Shown here: positions 1 through 6,848 of the stretch, in pieces
Numbering within the stretch: position 1 is the stretch's first letter
Layout: every line of letters begins with the position of its first letter
From: an uncultured Coriobacteriaceae bacterium
GTDB taxonomy: Bacteria; Actinomycetota; Coriobacteriia; Coriobacteriales; Eggerthellaceae
NCBI GenBank assembly: GCA_900552585.1
Contig: USAB01000051.1
Location: forward strand, 1 to 12,087
Direction of reading: 5' to 3'
DNA: 12,087 nucleotides
The notes under the pieces: model-generated
Told to the model about the DNA's origin: nothing
The model's input: the letters and a program-made list of their open reading frames with translations, nothing else
Databases searched by the model: none
Translations under genes and position numbers: made by a program

Positions 1-868
1 AGCCGTACTCTTCCCCCAGGATGCGGCTCGTTCCGGCGAAATACCGCAATGCGCGCGACGGATTGCCCAGGTCAAGGCTCAATCTCATAAGCAGGCGCAG
101 CACATCCTCACGCGCAGGGTCAAGCGCCAGCGCCGCCTGCGCGAACCAGCCCGCCTCGCGCAATGCCTTCTGCGCCTTCAGGGAAAGCGCCATGGAGTAC
201 AGCGCGTCTATTGTGCGGTTGCGCCATGTGCGCCGATCGTGGACCACGAGCCGATTCGCATCTTCGCCCGGCAGCATATCGCCGCGATAGATCCTCCGCA
301 GCCGCCGATACAGCGCTATGGCCTCGGTAAGGTCGGGGTCGCCGAACTGGAACGCATCGCAGATTGCGTGCAGCTCGAAGATGTCGCTGTCCATATACCG
401 GCGATCGAGCTTGCATACGCCTTGATGGCGCACGACATACGGGCAGGTTCCGCCCGCGCCGGCCATCAGGGATTTCCTGAGCAATGACCAGAGATTGTTG
501 AAGTTGTTCCTGTTCTTCTCGGCTGAGCCGTTCGGCCAGAGCAGCGTTTGCAGGTACTCCGTGTTCAGTTCGCGGCCCTCGGACAGGACCAGCGCCGCCA
601 GCAGCGCCTTGACCTTCTGGCGATGCAGGAACGGGTGATCATACGGCTGACCGTCGACGAGCACCTCCATTCCGCCGAGAAGGTTCACGCGCAGCATGCC
701 GACCCCGGACGGGTTCCCGGAAGGAGCGCCGGATTCGAAAAGGGCGTCGTTCGATGCGCTGGGCAATGACGTTGAGGCCCTCGCGTTCCCGATTGCGCCT
801 GCATTCCCGGAATGCAGCGAATGCTGTGAAGATATTCGTGTGTGCCGCGTGTGGTTATGCGTTTCCAT
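1..868 (-). CDS. BTAD/SARP-like transcriptional regulator (3' end off window)
   Basis: The reading frame is open from an ATG at 868 to the left edge, giving 289 residues without a stop. Residues about 58-135 look like the winged-helix DNA-binding domain of AfsR/SARP regulators (MLRVNLLGGMEVLVDGQ, then KVKALLAALVLSEG and a recognition-helix region with NNLWSLLRKSL). Residues about 160-289 match a bacterial transcriptional activator domain: SDIFELHAICDAF, the RRIYRGDMLPGE segment, then TPR-like helices ending RALRYFAGTSRILGEEYG. Such proteins usually activate nearby genes by binding direct repeats at promoters; the target here is unknown. The first 57 residues are polar, low-complexity sequence rich in Ser, Asn, His and Gly. 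Translation may therefore begin at the internal ATG at 697, whose product starts exactly at the domain; both starts have only G-rich, non-canonical Shine-Dalgarno sequences. Family assignment is fairly sure; the start is not. Confidence 0.8.
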   Translation of the reverse strand, partial: METHNHTRHTRISSQHSLHSGNAGAIGNARASTSLPSASNDALFESGAPSGNPSGVGMLRVNLLGGMEVLVDGQPYDHPFLHRQKVKALLAALVLSEGRELNTEYLQTLLWPNGSAEKNRNNFNNLWSLLRKSLMAGAGGTCPYVVRHQGVCKLDRRYMDSDIFELHAICDAFQFGDPDLTEAIALYRRLRRIYRGDMLPGEDANRLVVHDRRTWRNRTIDALYSMALSLKAQKALREAGWFAQAALALDPAREDVLRLLMRLSLDLGNPSRALRYFAGTSRILGEEYG

Positions 869-920
869 AACCGCCCCCCGTTCTCTCTCGGAGGCAATGC
901 GCAGAAGAGGAGACGAGCCG

Positions 921-949
921 AAAATATCATGGTTGCATGCGAGGCACAA
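921..949 (-). promoter_or_regulatory. Possible promoter of the BTAD regulator
   Basis: Read on the minus strand there is a TTGTGC (944-949), a 17-bp spacer and TATTTT (921-926), within an AT-rich stretch about 55 bp upstream of the ATG at 868. The match to the sigma-70 consensus is partial (3/6 and 4/6), so this is tentative. Confidence 0.35.
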
Positions 950-996
950 TATATTCGCAGGTGAACGGCATAAGAAAATATTTTTAAAAAAGACCC

Positions 997-1025
997 TTGA
1001 CGAAACGGCGTATGACCTATAGTAT
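997..1025 (+). promoter_or_regulatory. Probable sigma-70 promoter of the tRNA pair
   Basis: TTGACG at 997-1002 is followed after 17 bp by TAGTAT (1020-1025); an overlapping TATAGT at 1018-1023 gives a better -10 but a 15-bp spacer. It lies about 55 bp before the tRNA-Gln gene, in the right orientation, and nothing else downstream needs it. Confidence 0.6.
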
Positions 1026-1080
1026 TCAATACCGCGCTTGACCCGCAGTTAGTTCAACCGCAAGTCATCGTTGAAAGCAC

Positions 1081-1154
1081 TGGGGTGTCGTCTAATGGTA
1101 GGACACCGGTTTCTGGTACCGCATGTGAGGGTTCGACTCCTTCCACCCCAGCCA
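1081..1154 (+). tRNA. tRNA-Gln (anticodon CTG)
   Basis: A cloverleaf can be folded by hand. Acceptor TGGGGTG pairs with CACCCCA, the D arm is GTC...GAC, the anticodon loop TTCTGGT carries CTG at 1113-1115, and the T arm is GAGGG-TTCGACT-CCTTC with one G-U pair. The 3' GCCA is encoded. The U1-A72 end and the ACCGGTTTCTGGTACCG anticodon arm resemble known bacterial glutamine tRNAs. The outermost anticodon-stem pair is a C27-C43 mismatch. It reads CAG codons and is co-transcribed with the tRNA-Glu 24 bp downstream. Confidence 0.95.
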
Positions 1155-1178
1155 TTTAACGAAGCGCATTGACAATAT

Positions 1179-1255
1179 GGCCCGTTCGTCTAGCGGTTTA
1201 GGACATCGCCCTCTCAAGGCGGAGATCACCAGTTCGAATCTGGTACGGGCTACCA
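1179..1255 (+). tRNA. tRNA-Glu (anticodon CTC)
   Basis: The acceptor GGCCCGT pairs with ACGGGCT, ending in a G1-U72 wobble that is usual in actinobacterial tRNA-Glu. The D arm is GTCTAGCGGTTTAGGAC, the anticodon loop CTCTCAA carries CTC at 1213-1215, and the T arm is ACCAG-TTCGAAT-CTGGT. The terminal ACCA is encoded. It reads GAG codons. It sits 24 bp after tRNA-Gln with no terminator between, and a strong terminator follows at once, so the two form one transcription unit. Confidence 0.95.
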
Positions 1256-1263
1256 TGAATTTT

Positions 1264-1297
1264 AAAACCCGGTCTGGAACACAGGCCGGGTTTTTTA
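1264..1297 (+). terminator. Intrinsic terminator of the tRNA operon
   Basis: AAAACCCGG and CTG form one arm against CAG and CCGGGTTTT, with a short GAACA loop and a TTTTTT run at 1291-1296. It starts 8 bp after the tRNA-Glu CCA end. Confidence 0.92.
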
Positions 1298-1374
1298 TTG
1301 TTGAGCCGCCTCTTCCCCGCCGCCCGCATTCACCAGCGGTATTCATCCGCCGGCCAATTATCGTTTGTGAATTA

Positions 1375-1403
1375 TTACAGATTTGTATTTCGTAATATAT
1401 ACT
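1375..1403 (+). promoter_or_regulatory. AT-rich promoter region of the methyltransferase-importer operon
   Basis: The 1353-1430 stretch is much more AT-rich than its surroundings. TATACT at 1398-1403 is a good -10 box about 50 bp before the methyltransferase ATG. The best 17-bp-spaced -35 (TTACAG, 1375-1380) is poor, which would fit an activator-dependent promoter. AATTAT occurs twice (1356-1361 and 1370-1375), a possible operator. No recognisable NikR, Fur or DtxR box was seen. Confidence 0.35.
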
Positions 1404-1451
1404 GAGCGTGTCACGATTTTATTTTTTGTATTACCACGAGAAAGAGGCCCA

Positions 1452-2276
1452 ATGAATACCTCCTTCGTCACCCCGGCGGCGGAAACGGCACCATCCGTAT
1501 CCCCCTGGTCCTCCCTTGACACCATCGAACAGTACTGGAACGGTCGCGCCGCCTCGTATTCCGCTGAGATATACGGAGAAATCGACCACGGCATGTTGCC
1601 GGCATGGCAGCGGGTCATGGAGCGGGAAACGGACCTTCTCGGAGGTCCGCAGAACGTCTCCGCGCTCGACCTGGGCTGCGGACCGGGATTCTTCAGCATG
1701 CTGCTGGCCCGTATGGGCTGCCACGTGGACGCCATGGACCTCAGCCCGGACATGCTCTGCCAGGCAGCCGCGAATGCCGACAGAGAGGGCCTGGGAAAAC
1801 ACATCCGCTTCCATCGGGGAGACGCTTCCGACACAGGATTTGCAGCGGATTCCTTCGACCTGATCGTGCTCCGCAATGTCACATGGCTGATGCAGAACCC
1901 CCTTGCCGCCTACCGCGAATGGCTCCGCATCCTGGCGCCCGGCGGAACGCTGCTGGTGTTCGATGCCAATTGGTACCGCTATCTGGCCGATAGCGCCATC
2001 GAAGAGCAGCGTGCCCGCGAGCAGACGGACTCCTCCATCTTAGAGCGGACGGAAGAGATGAATGCCACCGAAGAACAGGAGCAGACCTGCGAGCGGATTG
2101 CGGCCGACCTTCCCATGACGTATATCGATCGGCCGGCATGGGAGCTTTCCGTGCTACCGTCGCTTGGCTATGCTACCGTCGAGGCAGACGAGGATATCTG
2201 GCGGACCGTTTGGCCGCAGGGCGACCAGCAGTACTACCGCTCATCACCGATGTTCCTGGTAAAAGCAACGAAGTAA
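1452..2276 (+). CDS. Class I SAM-dependent methyltransferase, first gene of importer operon
   Basis: The 274-residue protein has a classical Rossmann methyltransferase fold. The SAM-binding motif I is LDLGCGPG at residues 72-79. The acidic residue that would hold the ribose follows in VDAMDLSPDML (Asp95). GDASDTGF at 123-130 is motif II-like, and LRNVTW...EWLRILAPGGTLLVFDANWY spans 140-175. No signal peptide or membrane segment is present, so it is cytosolic. The ATG at 1452 is chosen because AAAGAGG lies four bases before it; the frame extends upstream to 1383 but that part lies in the promoter. The stop is only 15 bp before the first permease gene, so the two are almost certainly co-transcribed and probably coupled. 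The methyl acceptor cannot be read from the sequence. From memory, related methyltransferases with a FDANWY motif occur beside nickel/peptide importers in other anaerobes; that recollection is unchecked. A role in modifying the imported ligand is inference. Confidence 0.9.
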   Translation: MNTSFVTPAAETAPSVSPWSSLDTIEQYWNGRAASYSAEIYGEIDHGMLPAWQRVMERETDLLGGPQNVSALDLGCGPGFFSMLLARMGCHVDAMDLSPDMLCQAAANADREGLGKHIRFHRGDASDTGFAADSFDLIVLRNVTWLMQNPLAAYREWLRILAPGGTLLVFDANWYRYLADSAIEEQRAREQTDSSILERTEEMNATEEQEQTCERIAADLPMTYIDRPAWELSVLPSLGYATVEADEDIWRTVWPQGDQQYYRSSPMFLVKATK

Positions 2277-2291
2277 GATGAGAGACCTGTC

Positions 2292-3236
2292 TTGGGACGT
2301 TTCATCGGCAAAAGACTGCTGCAGCTGATTCCGATCCTCTTGGGCATCACCGTACTCACGTTCGCACTGATGCAGATGGCATCAGGCGACGCCGTGGATG
2401 CCATGATCGAGACTTCCGGCATCGCCGTGACGCCGGAAGTGGAAGCTCACATGCGCTCGGAGTTGGGCTTGGACCAGCCGCTATGGCAGCAATACCTGAC
2501 CTGGCTCGTCGGCGTGCTCCATGGCGACATGGGCACCTCGTATGTATCCGGGTTGAACGTCATGGACACATTCTTGTCTCATCTGCCCTACACCATCATC
2601 CTGGCATGCACGTCGCTCGCACTCACTATCGTCATCTCATTCCCGCTGGGCATTTGGTCCGCTGTCAGGCAGAGCAAGCTGCCCGATTTCGTTATCCGGC
2701 TGTTCTCCTTCATCGGAAACGCACTTCCGGGCTTCTTCGTAGCCATGCTTCTGCTGTATCTGTTCTCCGTGAAGCTGAAAGCGCTTCCCACCATATACAC
2801 GGAGGGAGATTGGCGTTGCATCGTGCTTCCCACGTTGACGTTGGCCGTTGCCATGTCCGCGAAGTACATCCGCCAGATCCGCTCCACGGTGCTGGACGAG
2901 CTCGGCCGCGATTACATGGACGGCCTGCGTTCGCGCGGCATCCGAGAGCATGTCATCCTGTATAAGAGCGTGCTGAAATCGTCGCTGCTCACCATCAACA
3001 CGCTGCTGGCGCTTTCCCTGGGGTCGCTGCTCGGCGGCACGGCCATTGTAGAGAGCATCTTCATGTGGCCGGGCGTGGGCAAGATGGCTGTGGACGCCAT
3101 CATGATGCGCGACTACCCCATCATCGAGTCGTACGTCATGTGGATGGCAATCATCTTCGTCTGCGTGAACCTGGTTGCCGACATCCTGTATCACGTGCTG
3201 GATCCCCGGATCAGGCTGGAGGAGGATGCCGCATGA
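2292..3236 (+). CDS. ABC importer permease 1 (NikB/DppB/OppB family)
   Basis: A 314-residue inner-membrane protein of the binding-protein-dependent permease family. It begins with the typical GRFIGKRLLQLIPILLGITVLTF transmembrane helix, followed by the periplasmic-side segment containing ELGLDQPLWQQYLTWLVGVLHGDMG, then about five further hydrophobic segments. The cytoplasmic coupling loop (YMDGLRSRGIREHVILYKSVL, about residues 215-235) contacts an ATPase, and the GGTAIVESIFMWPGVGKMAVDAI stretch is a family hallmark. Length is normal. The start is a TTG at 2292; no in-frame ATG lies near the family N-terminus, and GAGAG at 2280-2284 can serve as ribosome binding site. Its stop overlaps the next start (ATGA). 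It should pair with the downstream permease to form the channel. Whether it carries peptides, nickel or another ligand cannot be decided from the permease. Confidence 0.92.
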   Translation: MGRFIGKRLLQLIPILLGITVLTFALMQMASGDAVDAMIETSGIAVTPEVEAHMRSELGLDQPLWQQYLTWLVGVLHGDMGTSYVSGLNVMDTFLSHLPYTIILACTSLALTIVISFPLGIWSAVRQSKLPDFVIRLFSFIGNALPGFFVAMLLLYLFSVKLKALPTIYTEGDWRCIVLPTLTLAVAMSAKYIRQIRSTVLDELGRDYMDGLRSRGIREHVILYKSVLKSSLLTINTLLALSLGSLLGGTAIVESIFMWPGVGKMAVDAIMMRDYPIIESYVMWMAIIFVCVNLVADILYHVLDPRIRLEEDAA

Positions 3237-4243
3237 GCAATTTCAAGCAAGACCATTCCATCCTGACAACAGACGACCTTTCCGGCCTTCACGTGGGCCA
3301 TCGCGACAACGAACAGGGCAAGGCACCCATCGGGAAAGCGGCTATGACGCCGGTGAAGCTGCGCTTCATCATCGCGTGCGTGCTTGTGGGCATCTTCATG
3401 CTGGTCATACTCTTCGGAGACCTGGCGGTTCCGTTCGACGCCTATACGCAGGACCTGGCCTCATCGAAACAGCCGCCCTCGTCCCTGCATCCATTCGGCA
3501 CAGACGAATACGGCCGCGACCTTCTTGCGCGCGTCATCGCGGGCGGCAAATTCACCATCTTCGCCTCATTGGCGCTTGTGGCGATTATCACGGTCGTCGG
3601 CGGTATCTTGGGCGCCATCTGTGGATGGGTCGGCGGCAAGACGGATACCGTCATCATGCGCATATCCGATATCTTCCTGGCGTTCCCCGGCATGGTGTTC
3701 GCCATTGCCGTAGCCGGCGTGCTTATCGGCAGCCTCACGAGCGCAGTCATTGCGTTGGCGTGCATATCCTGGCCGAAATACGCCCGTCTGGTGCGTGGCC
3801 TGGTGTTATCCGCAAAGCATATGCCCTATGTGGACGCCGCTCGCCTTTCAGGGAAATCCGACTTCACTATCTTGGCGCGCGACATTCTGCCGAATATAGC
3901 CGCCCCGATCGTGGTCACGTCTGCAATCGACATCGGTCATATGATCATCGAAATAGCCGGTCTTTCATTCCTCGGCCTGGGCGCCCAGGTGCCCACGCCG
4001 GAATGGGGAGCCATGATGAGCAACGGAAGGTCCATGATCCAGCTGTATCCCTGGATCATCCTGGCCCCGGGATGCGCATGCTTCATCGCCGTCACCATCT
4101 TCAACATCTTCGCAGACGCCAGCCGCGACATGTTCGACCCGGCCATGCGCAACGCCCCCGGCAGGCGCACGCGTCGCACAACGCGGGGAAAGGGCGAAAC
4201 AACTTCCACCGCTCGCCCGTCGACGGCCTCCGAAACGTCGTGA
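3233..4243 (+). CDS. ABC importer permease 2 (NikC/DppC/OppC family)
   Basis: A 336-residue permease whose ATG overlaps the previous stop in ATGA, showing translational coupling. Family marks are the first transmembrane helix (about 48-62), HPFGTDEYGRDLLARVIAGG just after it, the coupling loop YVDAARLSGKSDFTILARDILPN and GLSFLGLGAQVPTPEWGAM near the end. It forms a heterodimeric channel with the preceding permease. Two extensions are unusual: about 45 polar residues before the first helix, and a tail of about 30 residues rich in Arg, Thr and Ser after the usual DMFDP end. The frame is open upstream to 3065, but that overlaps the other permease and is not translated. An 81-bp gap follows, without a convincing terminator. 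Confidence 0.92.
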   Translation: MSNFKQDHSILTTDDLSGLHVGHRDNEQGKAPIGKAAMTPVKLRFIIACVLVGIFMLVILFGDLAVPFDAYTQDLASSKQPPSSLHPFGTDEYGRDLLARVIAGGKFTIFASLALVAIITVVGGILGAICGWVGGKTDTVIMRISDIFLAFPGMVFAIAVAGVLIGSLTSAVIALACISWPKYARLVRGLVLSAKHMPYVDAARLSGKSDFTILARDILPNIAAPIVVTSAIDIGHMIIEIAGLSFLGLGAQVPTPEWGAMMSNGRSMIQLYPWIILAPGCACFIAVTIFNIFADASRDMFDPAMRNAPGRRTRRTTRGKGETTSTARPSTASETS

Positions 4244-4311
4244 TTGCACTTCATGCATTCAGAAAGAAGCGCACCGAAAGCGCGCTGCCTTTCATAGGAG
4301 AGAAAGAGATT

Positions 4312-4317
4312 GGGAGG
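4312..4317 (+). promoter_or_regulatory. Ribosome binding site fixing the solute-binding protein start
   Basis: GGGAGG lies 7 bases before the ATG at 4325. An in-frame TTG at 4310 overlaps this site and cannot be the start. Confidence 0.8.
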
Positions 4318-4324
4318 ATCATCT

Positions 4325-5905
4325 ATGATGAAAACGAAGGGAAAACGCAGAAGGAAGATTGCCCTGGGCATATCGGCTGCACTCGCAGCGGTTCTGGCCG
4401 TAGGCGTCCTCACGGCCTGTTCGGGGTCGAATCAGCCCGCATCGTCATCGTCCAAGGAGAAATCGCTCACGTACGGGACGACATCTACGTGGAGCACGGA
4501 GAACGAAGACCACGGCTTCGACCCCCACAAAAGCTATTGGGGCTGGACGACGATGCGCCTGGGCATTGGCGAAACGCTGTTCAAGTTCGATGACAACATG
4601 CAAATCCAGCCGTGGATTGCCGAAAGCTACAAGCAGGTCGGCAAGACGCGCGTCGACATCACCATCAAGGACAACGTGACGTTCAGCAACGGCAAGAAGG
4701 TCGACGCGAAGGCTGTGAAGGCCTGCTACGAGGACCTGCTGAAGAAGCACGACCGCGCGCCTTCCGACCTGAACATCAAATCCATGAAGGCGAATGGCCA
4801 AGTTCTGACCATCGTGACGAAGAAGCCGAATCCGGCGCTGCTGTACTATCTGTCCGATCCGTACGGCTGCATCATCGATATGGATTCCAACCATAACGAG
4901 AATACCGTGGTGGGCACCGGCCCCTATACGGTCGAATCCACAACGGATAATACGGTTCAGCTGGCAGCGAACAAGAGCTACTGGAACGGCGATGTCAACG
5001 TGGACAAGGTTACGGTCCGCAACATCATGGATGGCGACACACTCACCATGGCGCTGCAGAACGGCGAGATCGATGCCGCATACGGCCTGCCGTACGAGAG
5101 CCGCGAACTGTTCGGCGACGGCTATAACACCAGCTCTGTTGCCACGTCCCGCGTGTACGAGGTGGCGTTCAACTACCACAAGAGCATCATGAAGGACAAG
5201 GCCGTGCGCAAGGCCATCTGCATGTCGCTGAACTCCGAAGACTTCGTGAACACGCTCCTGTCCGGCCATGGCGAAACGGCCGTCGGCCCGTTCCCCTCCA
5301 ACTTCACGTTCGCCGTGGACCCCACCGCAGCAGAGCCGTATGACCTGGAAAAGGCGAAGAGCGTGCTGAAGAAGGACGGCTGGAAGGACACGGACGGCGA
5401 CGGCTATCTTGAGAAGAACGGCAAGAAGCTGGAAATCGATTGGGTCACGTATCCGAGTCGCCAAGAGCTGCCGAAGCTTGCGGAATACGCCCAGGAGCAG
5501 CTGAAGAAGATTGGCATCAAGGTCAACGTGAACTCCACGGCGAACCACACCAACTTGGTGAAAGCCGACAAATTCGACGTGTATGCCAGCGCCATCGTGA
5601 CCGCACCCCAGGGCGACCCACAGTACTACTTCACCACGCAGTACCTGCCCGATTCCAGCTATGACGCCGGCCATTACGAAAACGCCAAGGTCACGAACAT
5701 GATTAAGGAACTGTCCACGACGTACGATACGGACAAGCGCGCAGACCTTGCGAAGAAGATCCAGGAGCAGGTCCTTGCCGACGACGGCTACTATTACGCG
5801 TCGTTCCTGCAGATGGCCATCGTCTCGAACGGCAAGGTGACCGGCCTGGACGCCCACCCCTGCGACTACTACGAGCTGAATGCCGACATGGATATCAGCG
5901 AATAG
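4325..5905 (+). CDS. Lipoprotein solute-binding protein, family 5 (OppA/DppA/NikA-like)
   Basis: A 526-residue extracellular substrate receptor of the importer. It has a basic N-terminus (KTKGKRRRK), a hydrophobic helix and the lipobox LTAC at residues 29-32, so Cys32 would be lipidated and anchor the protein to the outer face of the membrane. A Ser-rich linker follows. The body has family 5 hallmarks: GFDPHKSYWGWTTMRLGIGE near the N-terminus, ETLFKFDDNMQIQPWIAESY, VTFSNGKKVDAKAVKACYEDLL, NTVVGTGPYTVES, and near the C-terminus QEQLKKIGIKV and AKKIQEQVLADDGYYYA. Length is usual. The Trp-rich HKSYWGWTTMR segment recalls proteins annotated as nickel-binding in anaerobes, but no diagnostic metal-ligand set can be assigned, so peptides or a chelated metal remain possible. 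Codon use is strongly biased (AAG for Lys, GAC/GAA), as expected for the most abundant component. A hairpin follows the gene. Confidence 0.93.
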   Translation: MMKTKGKRRRKIALGISAALAAVLAVGVLTACSGSNQPASSSSKEKSLTYGTTSTWSTENEDHGFDPHKSYWGWTTMRLGIGETLFKFDDNMQIQPWIAESYKQVGKTRVDITIKDNVTFSNGKKVDAKAVKACYEDLLKKHDRAPSDLNIKSMKANGQVLTIVTKKPNPALLYYLSDPYGCIIDMDSNHNENTVVGTGPYTVESTTDNTVQLAANKSYWNGDVNVDKVTVRNIMDGDTLTMALQNGEIDAAYGLPYESRELFGDGYNTSSVATSRVYEVAFNYHKSIMKDKAVRKAICMSLNSEDFVNTLLSGHGETAVGPFPSNFTFAVDPTAAEPYDLEKAKSVLKKDGWKDTDGDGYLEKNGKKLEIDWVTYPSRQELPKLAEYAQEQLKKIGIKVNVNSTANHTNLVKADKFDVYASAIVTAPQGDPQYYFTTQYLPDSSYDAGHYENAKVTNMIKELSTTYDTDKRADLAKKIQEQVLADDGYYYASFLQMAIVSNGKVTGLDAHPCDYYELNADMDISE

Positions 5906-5931
5906 GAACCAGCACGGGAAACGAACCCGGC

Positions 5932-5969
5932 GCGGCTTCCCCGATGCCCGTGACGAGTCGGGAAACCGC
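5932..5969 (+). other. Hairpin between the solute-binding protein and first ATPase genes
   Basis: GCGG, a mismatch, then TTCCC, a bulged C and GA pair with TC, GGGAA, a mismatch and CCGC around a 13-base loop. No T-run follows, so it is not a standard terminator. In ABC operons such hairpins often stabilise the upstream mRNA and lower expression of the downstream ATPases; that role here is inferred. Confidence 0.45.
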
Positions 5970-6011
5970 CCCCTAGCAGATTGATGGCAAACGAGAGGAG
6001 CGTGGAAGCAT

Positions 6012-6848
6012 ATGAAGGAACAGAACAGAGCGGAAGACATCCTCCTTGAGGTCAGACACCTGGACGTCAGCTATTCTCATGCGCCCGCGCTCCACGACGT
6101 GAGCTTCTCCCTGCCCCGGGGGTCCTGCATCGGCATCGTCGGTGCTTCCGGATCGGGCAAATCCACGCTCGCAAAGGCCGTGGACGGCCTCCTGGGCCCG
6201 TTCGGCAGCATCGATGCGGGCTCCATACTCGTCGACGGCGAAGACCTTGTGCATGCATCCCCGGAGCGGCTCCGACAGCTGCGCGGGGCGCGCATCGGCT
6301 ATGTGTTCCAGAATCCCGGGGCGTCGTTTCCCCCTATCCGCCGTATCGGTGTGCTGTTCGACGAGGCCAGGGCGGAACATGGCGAACTGAATGCCGATAC
6401 GGCAAATAACCTGCTCATGAGAACATTTGACCGCCTGGGACTCCCGGATGGCGAACGGCTGCTCAAGGCATATCCGTTCGAGCTGTCCGGCGGCATGGCG
6501 CAGCGCGTGGCGATAGCCATGACCATCGCGCTGCAACCAGACCTCATCATCGCCGACGAACCTACCAGCGCATTGGATGTCGCATCCCAAGCGCAGGTGG
6601 TGGCAGAGCTCATGGACCTGCGCGCGGAATTCGGCACCAGCGTGATGCTGATATCGCACAACATCGGCCTGGTGGGCTACGCGTGCGACCGCATCCTAGT
6701 CATGCACAACGGACGCATCGTCGAAGAGGCGGATGCCGACGAGCTGCTGGAGCACCCCCGCGACGCCTATACGAAAGCGCTCATCGACGCCGTTCCCTCA
6801 CTGGACGCGGAAACGGCATCTCCTATCGGTAAGGAGGAATGCCGATGA
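6012..6848 (+). CDS. ABC importer ATPase 1 (NikD/DppD/OppD family)
   Basis: A 278-residue cytoplasmic ATPase that powers import. Walker A is GASGSGKST at residues 44-52, the Q-loop Gln is 100 (YVFQNP), the signature is LSGGMAQRV at 158-166, Walker B is LIIADE with catalytic Glu183 followed by a TSALD D-loop, and the switch His is 216 (ISHNIGL). All catalytic residues are intact. After the Q-loop it reads NPGASFPPI, where relatives usually have a NPxxSLNP-like sequence. It lacks the C-terminal cysteine cluster of its partner. Start at the ATG at 6012 with a purine-rich GAGAGGAGCGTGGAAG upstream. It overlaps the next gene by ATGA, so the two ATPases are probably made in equal amounts and form a heterodimer. 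Confidence 0.93.
   Translation: MKEQNRAEDILLEVRHLDVSYSHAPALHDVSFSLPRGSCIGIVGASGSGKSTLAKAVDGLLGPFGSIDAGSILVDGEDLVHASPERLRQLRGARIGYVFQNPGASFPPIRRIGVLFDEARAEHGELNADTANNLLMRTFDRLGLPDGERLLKAYPFELSGGMAQRVAIAMTIALQPDLIIADEPTSALDVASQAQVVAELMDLRAEFGTSVMLISHNIGLVGYACDRILVMHNGRIVEEADADELLEHPRDAYTKALIDAVPSLDAETASPIGKEECR
6831..6837 (+). promoter_or_regulatory. Ribosome binding site fixing the second ATPase start
   Basis: AAGGAGG lies inside the end of the first ATPase gene. It is 1 base before an ATG at 6839 (too close) and 7 bases before the ATG at 6845 (ideal), so the later ATG is the start. Confidence 0.85.

Noticed and set aside
120..416. 98-codon minus-strand frame inside the regulator region.
   Set aside because: Lies in a different frame from the BTAD regulator, which is continuous from 868 to the edge and has recognisable domain sequence.
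1179..1300. tRNA 3' end as a possible phage or island attachment site.
   Set aside because: No integrase gene and no direct repeat of the tRNA 3' end found in the window; a normal terminator follows immediately.
3175..4593. 472-codon plus-strand frame overlapping the second permease and receptor genes.
   Set aside because: Composition rich in Arg, His and Pro with no domain; it overlaps two well-supported genes in another frame.
4445..6040. Long 531-codon open frame on the minus strand opposite the solute-binding protein gene.
   Set aside because: It is an antisense shadow caused by GC-biased codons; its protein is Val/His/Arg-rich without domains, while the plus-strand frame has a full lipoprotein and family 5 motifs.
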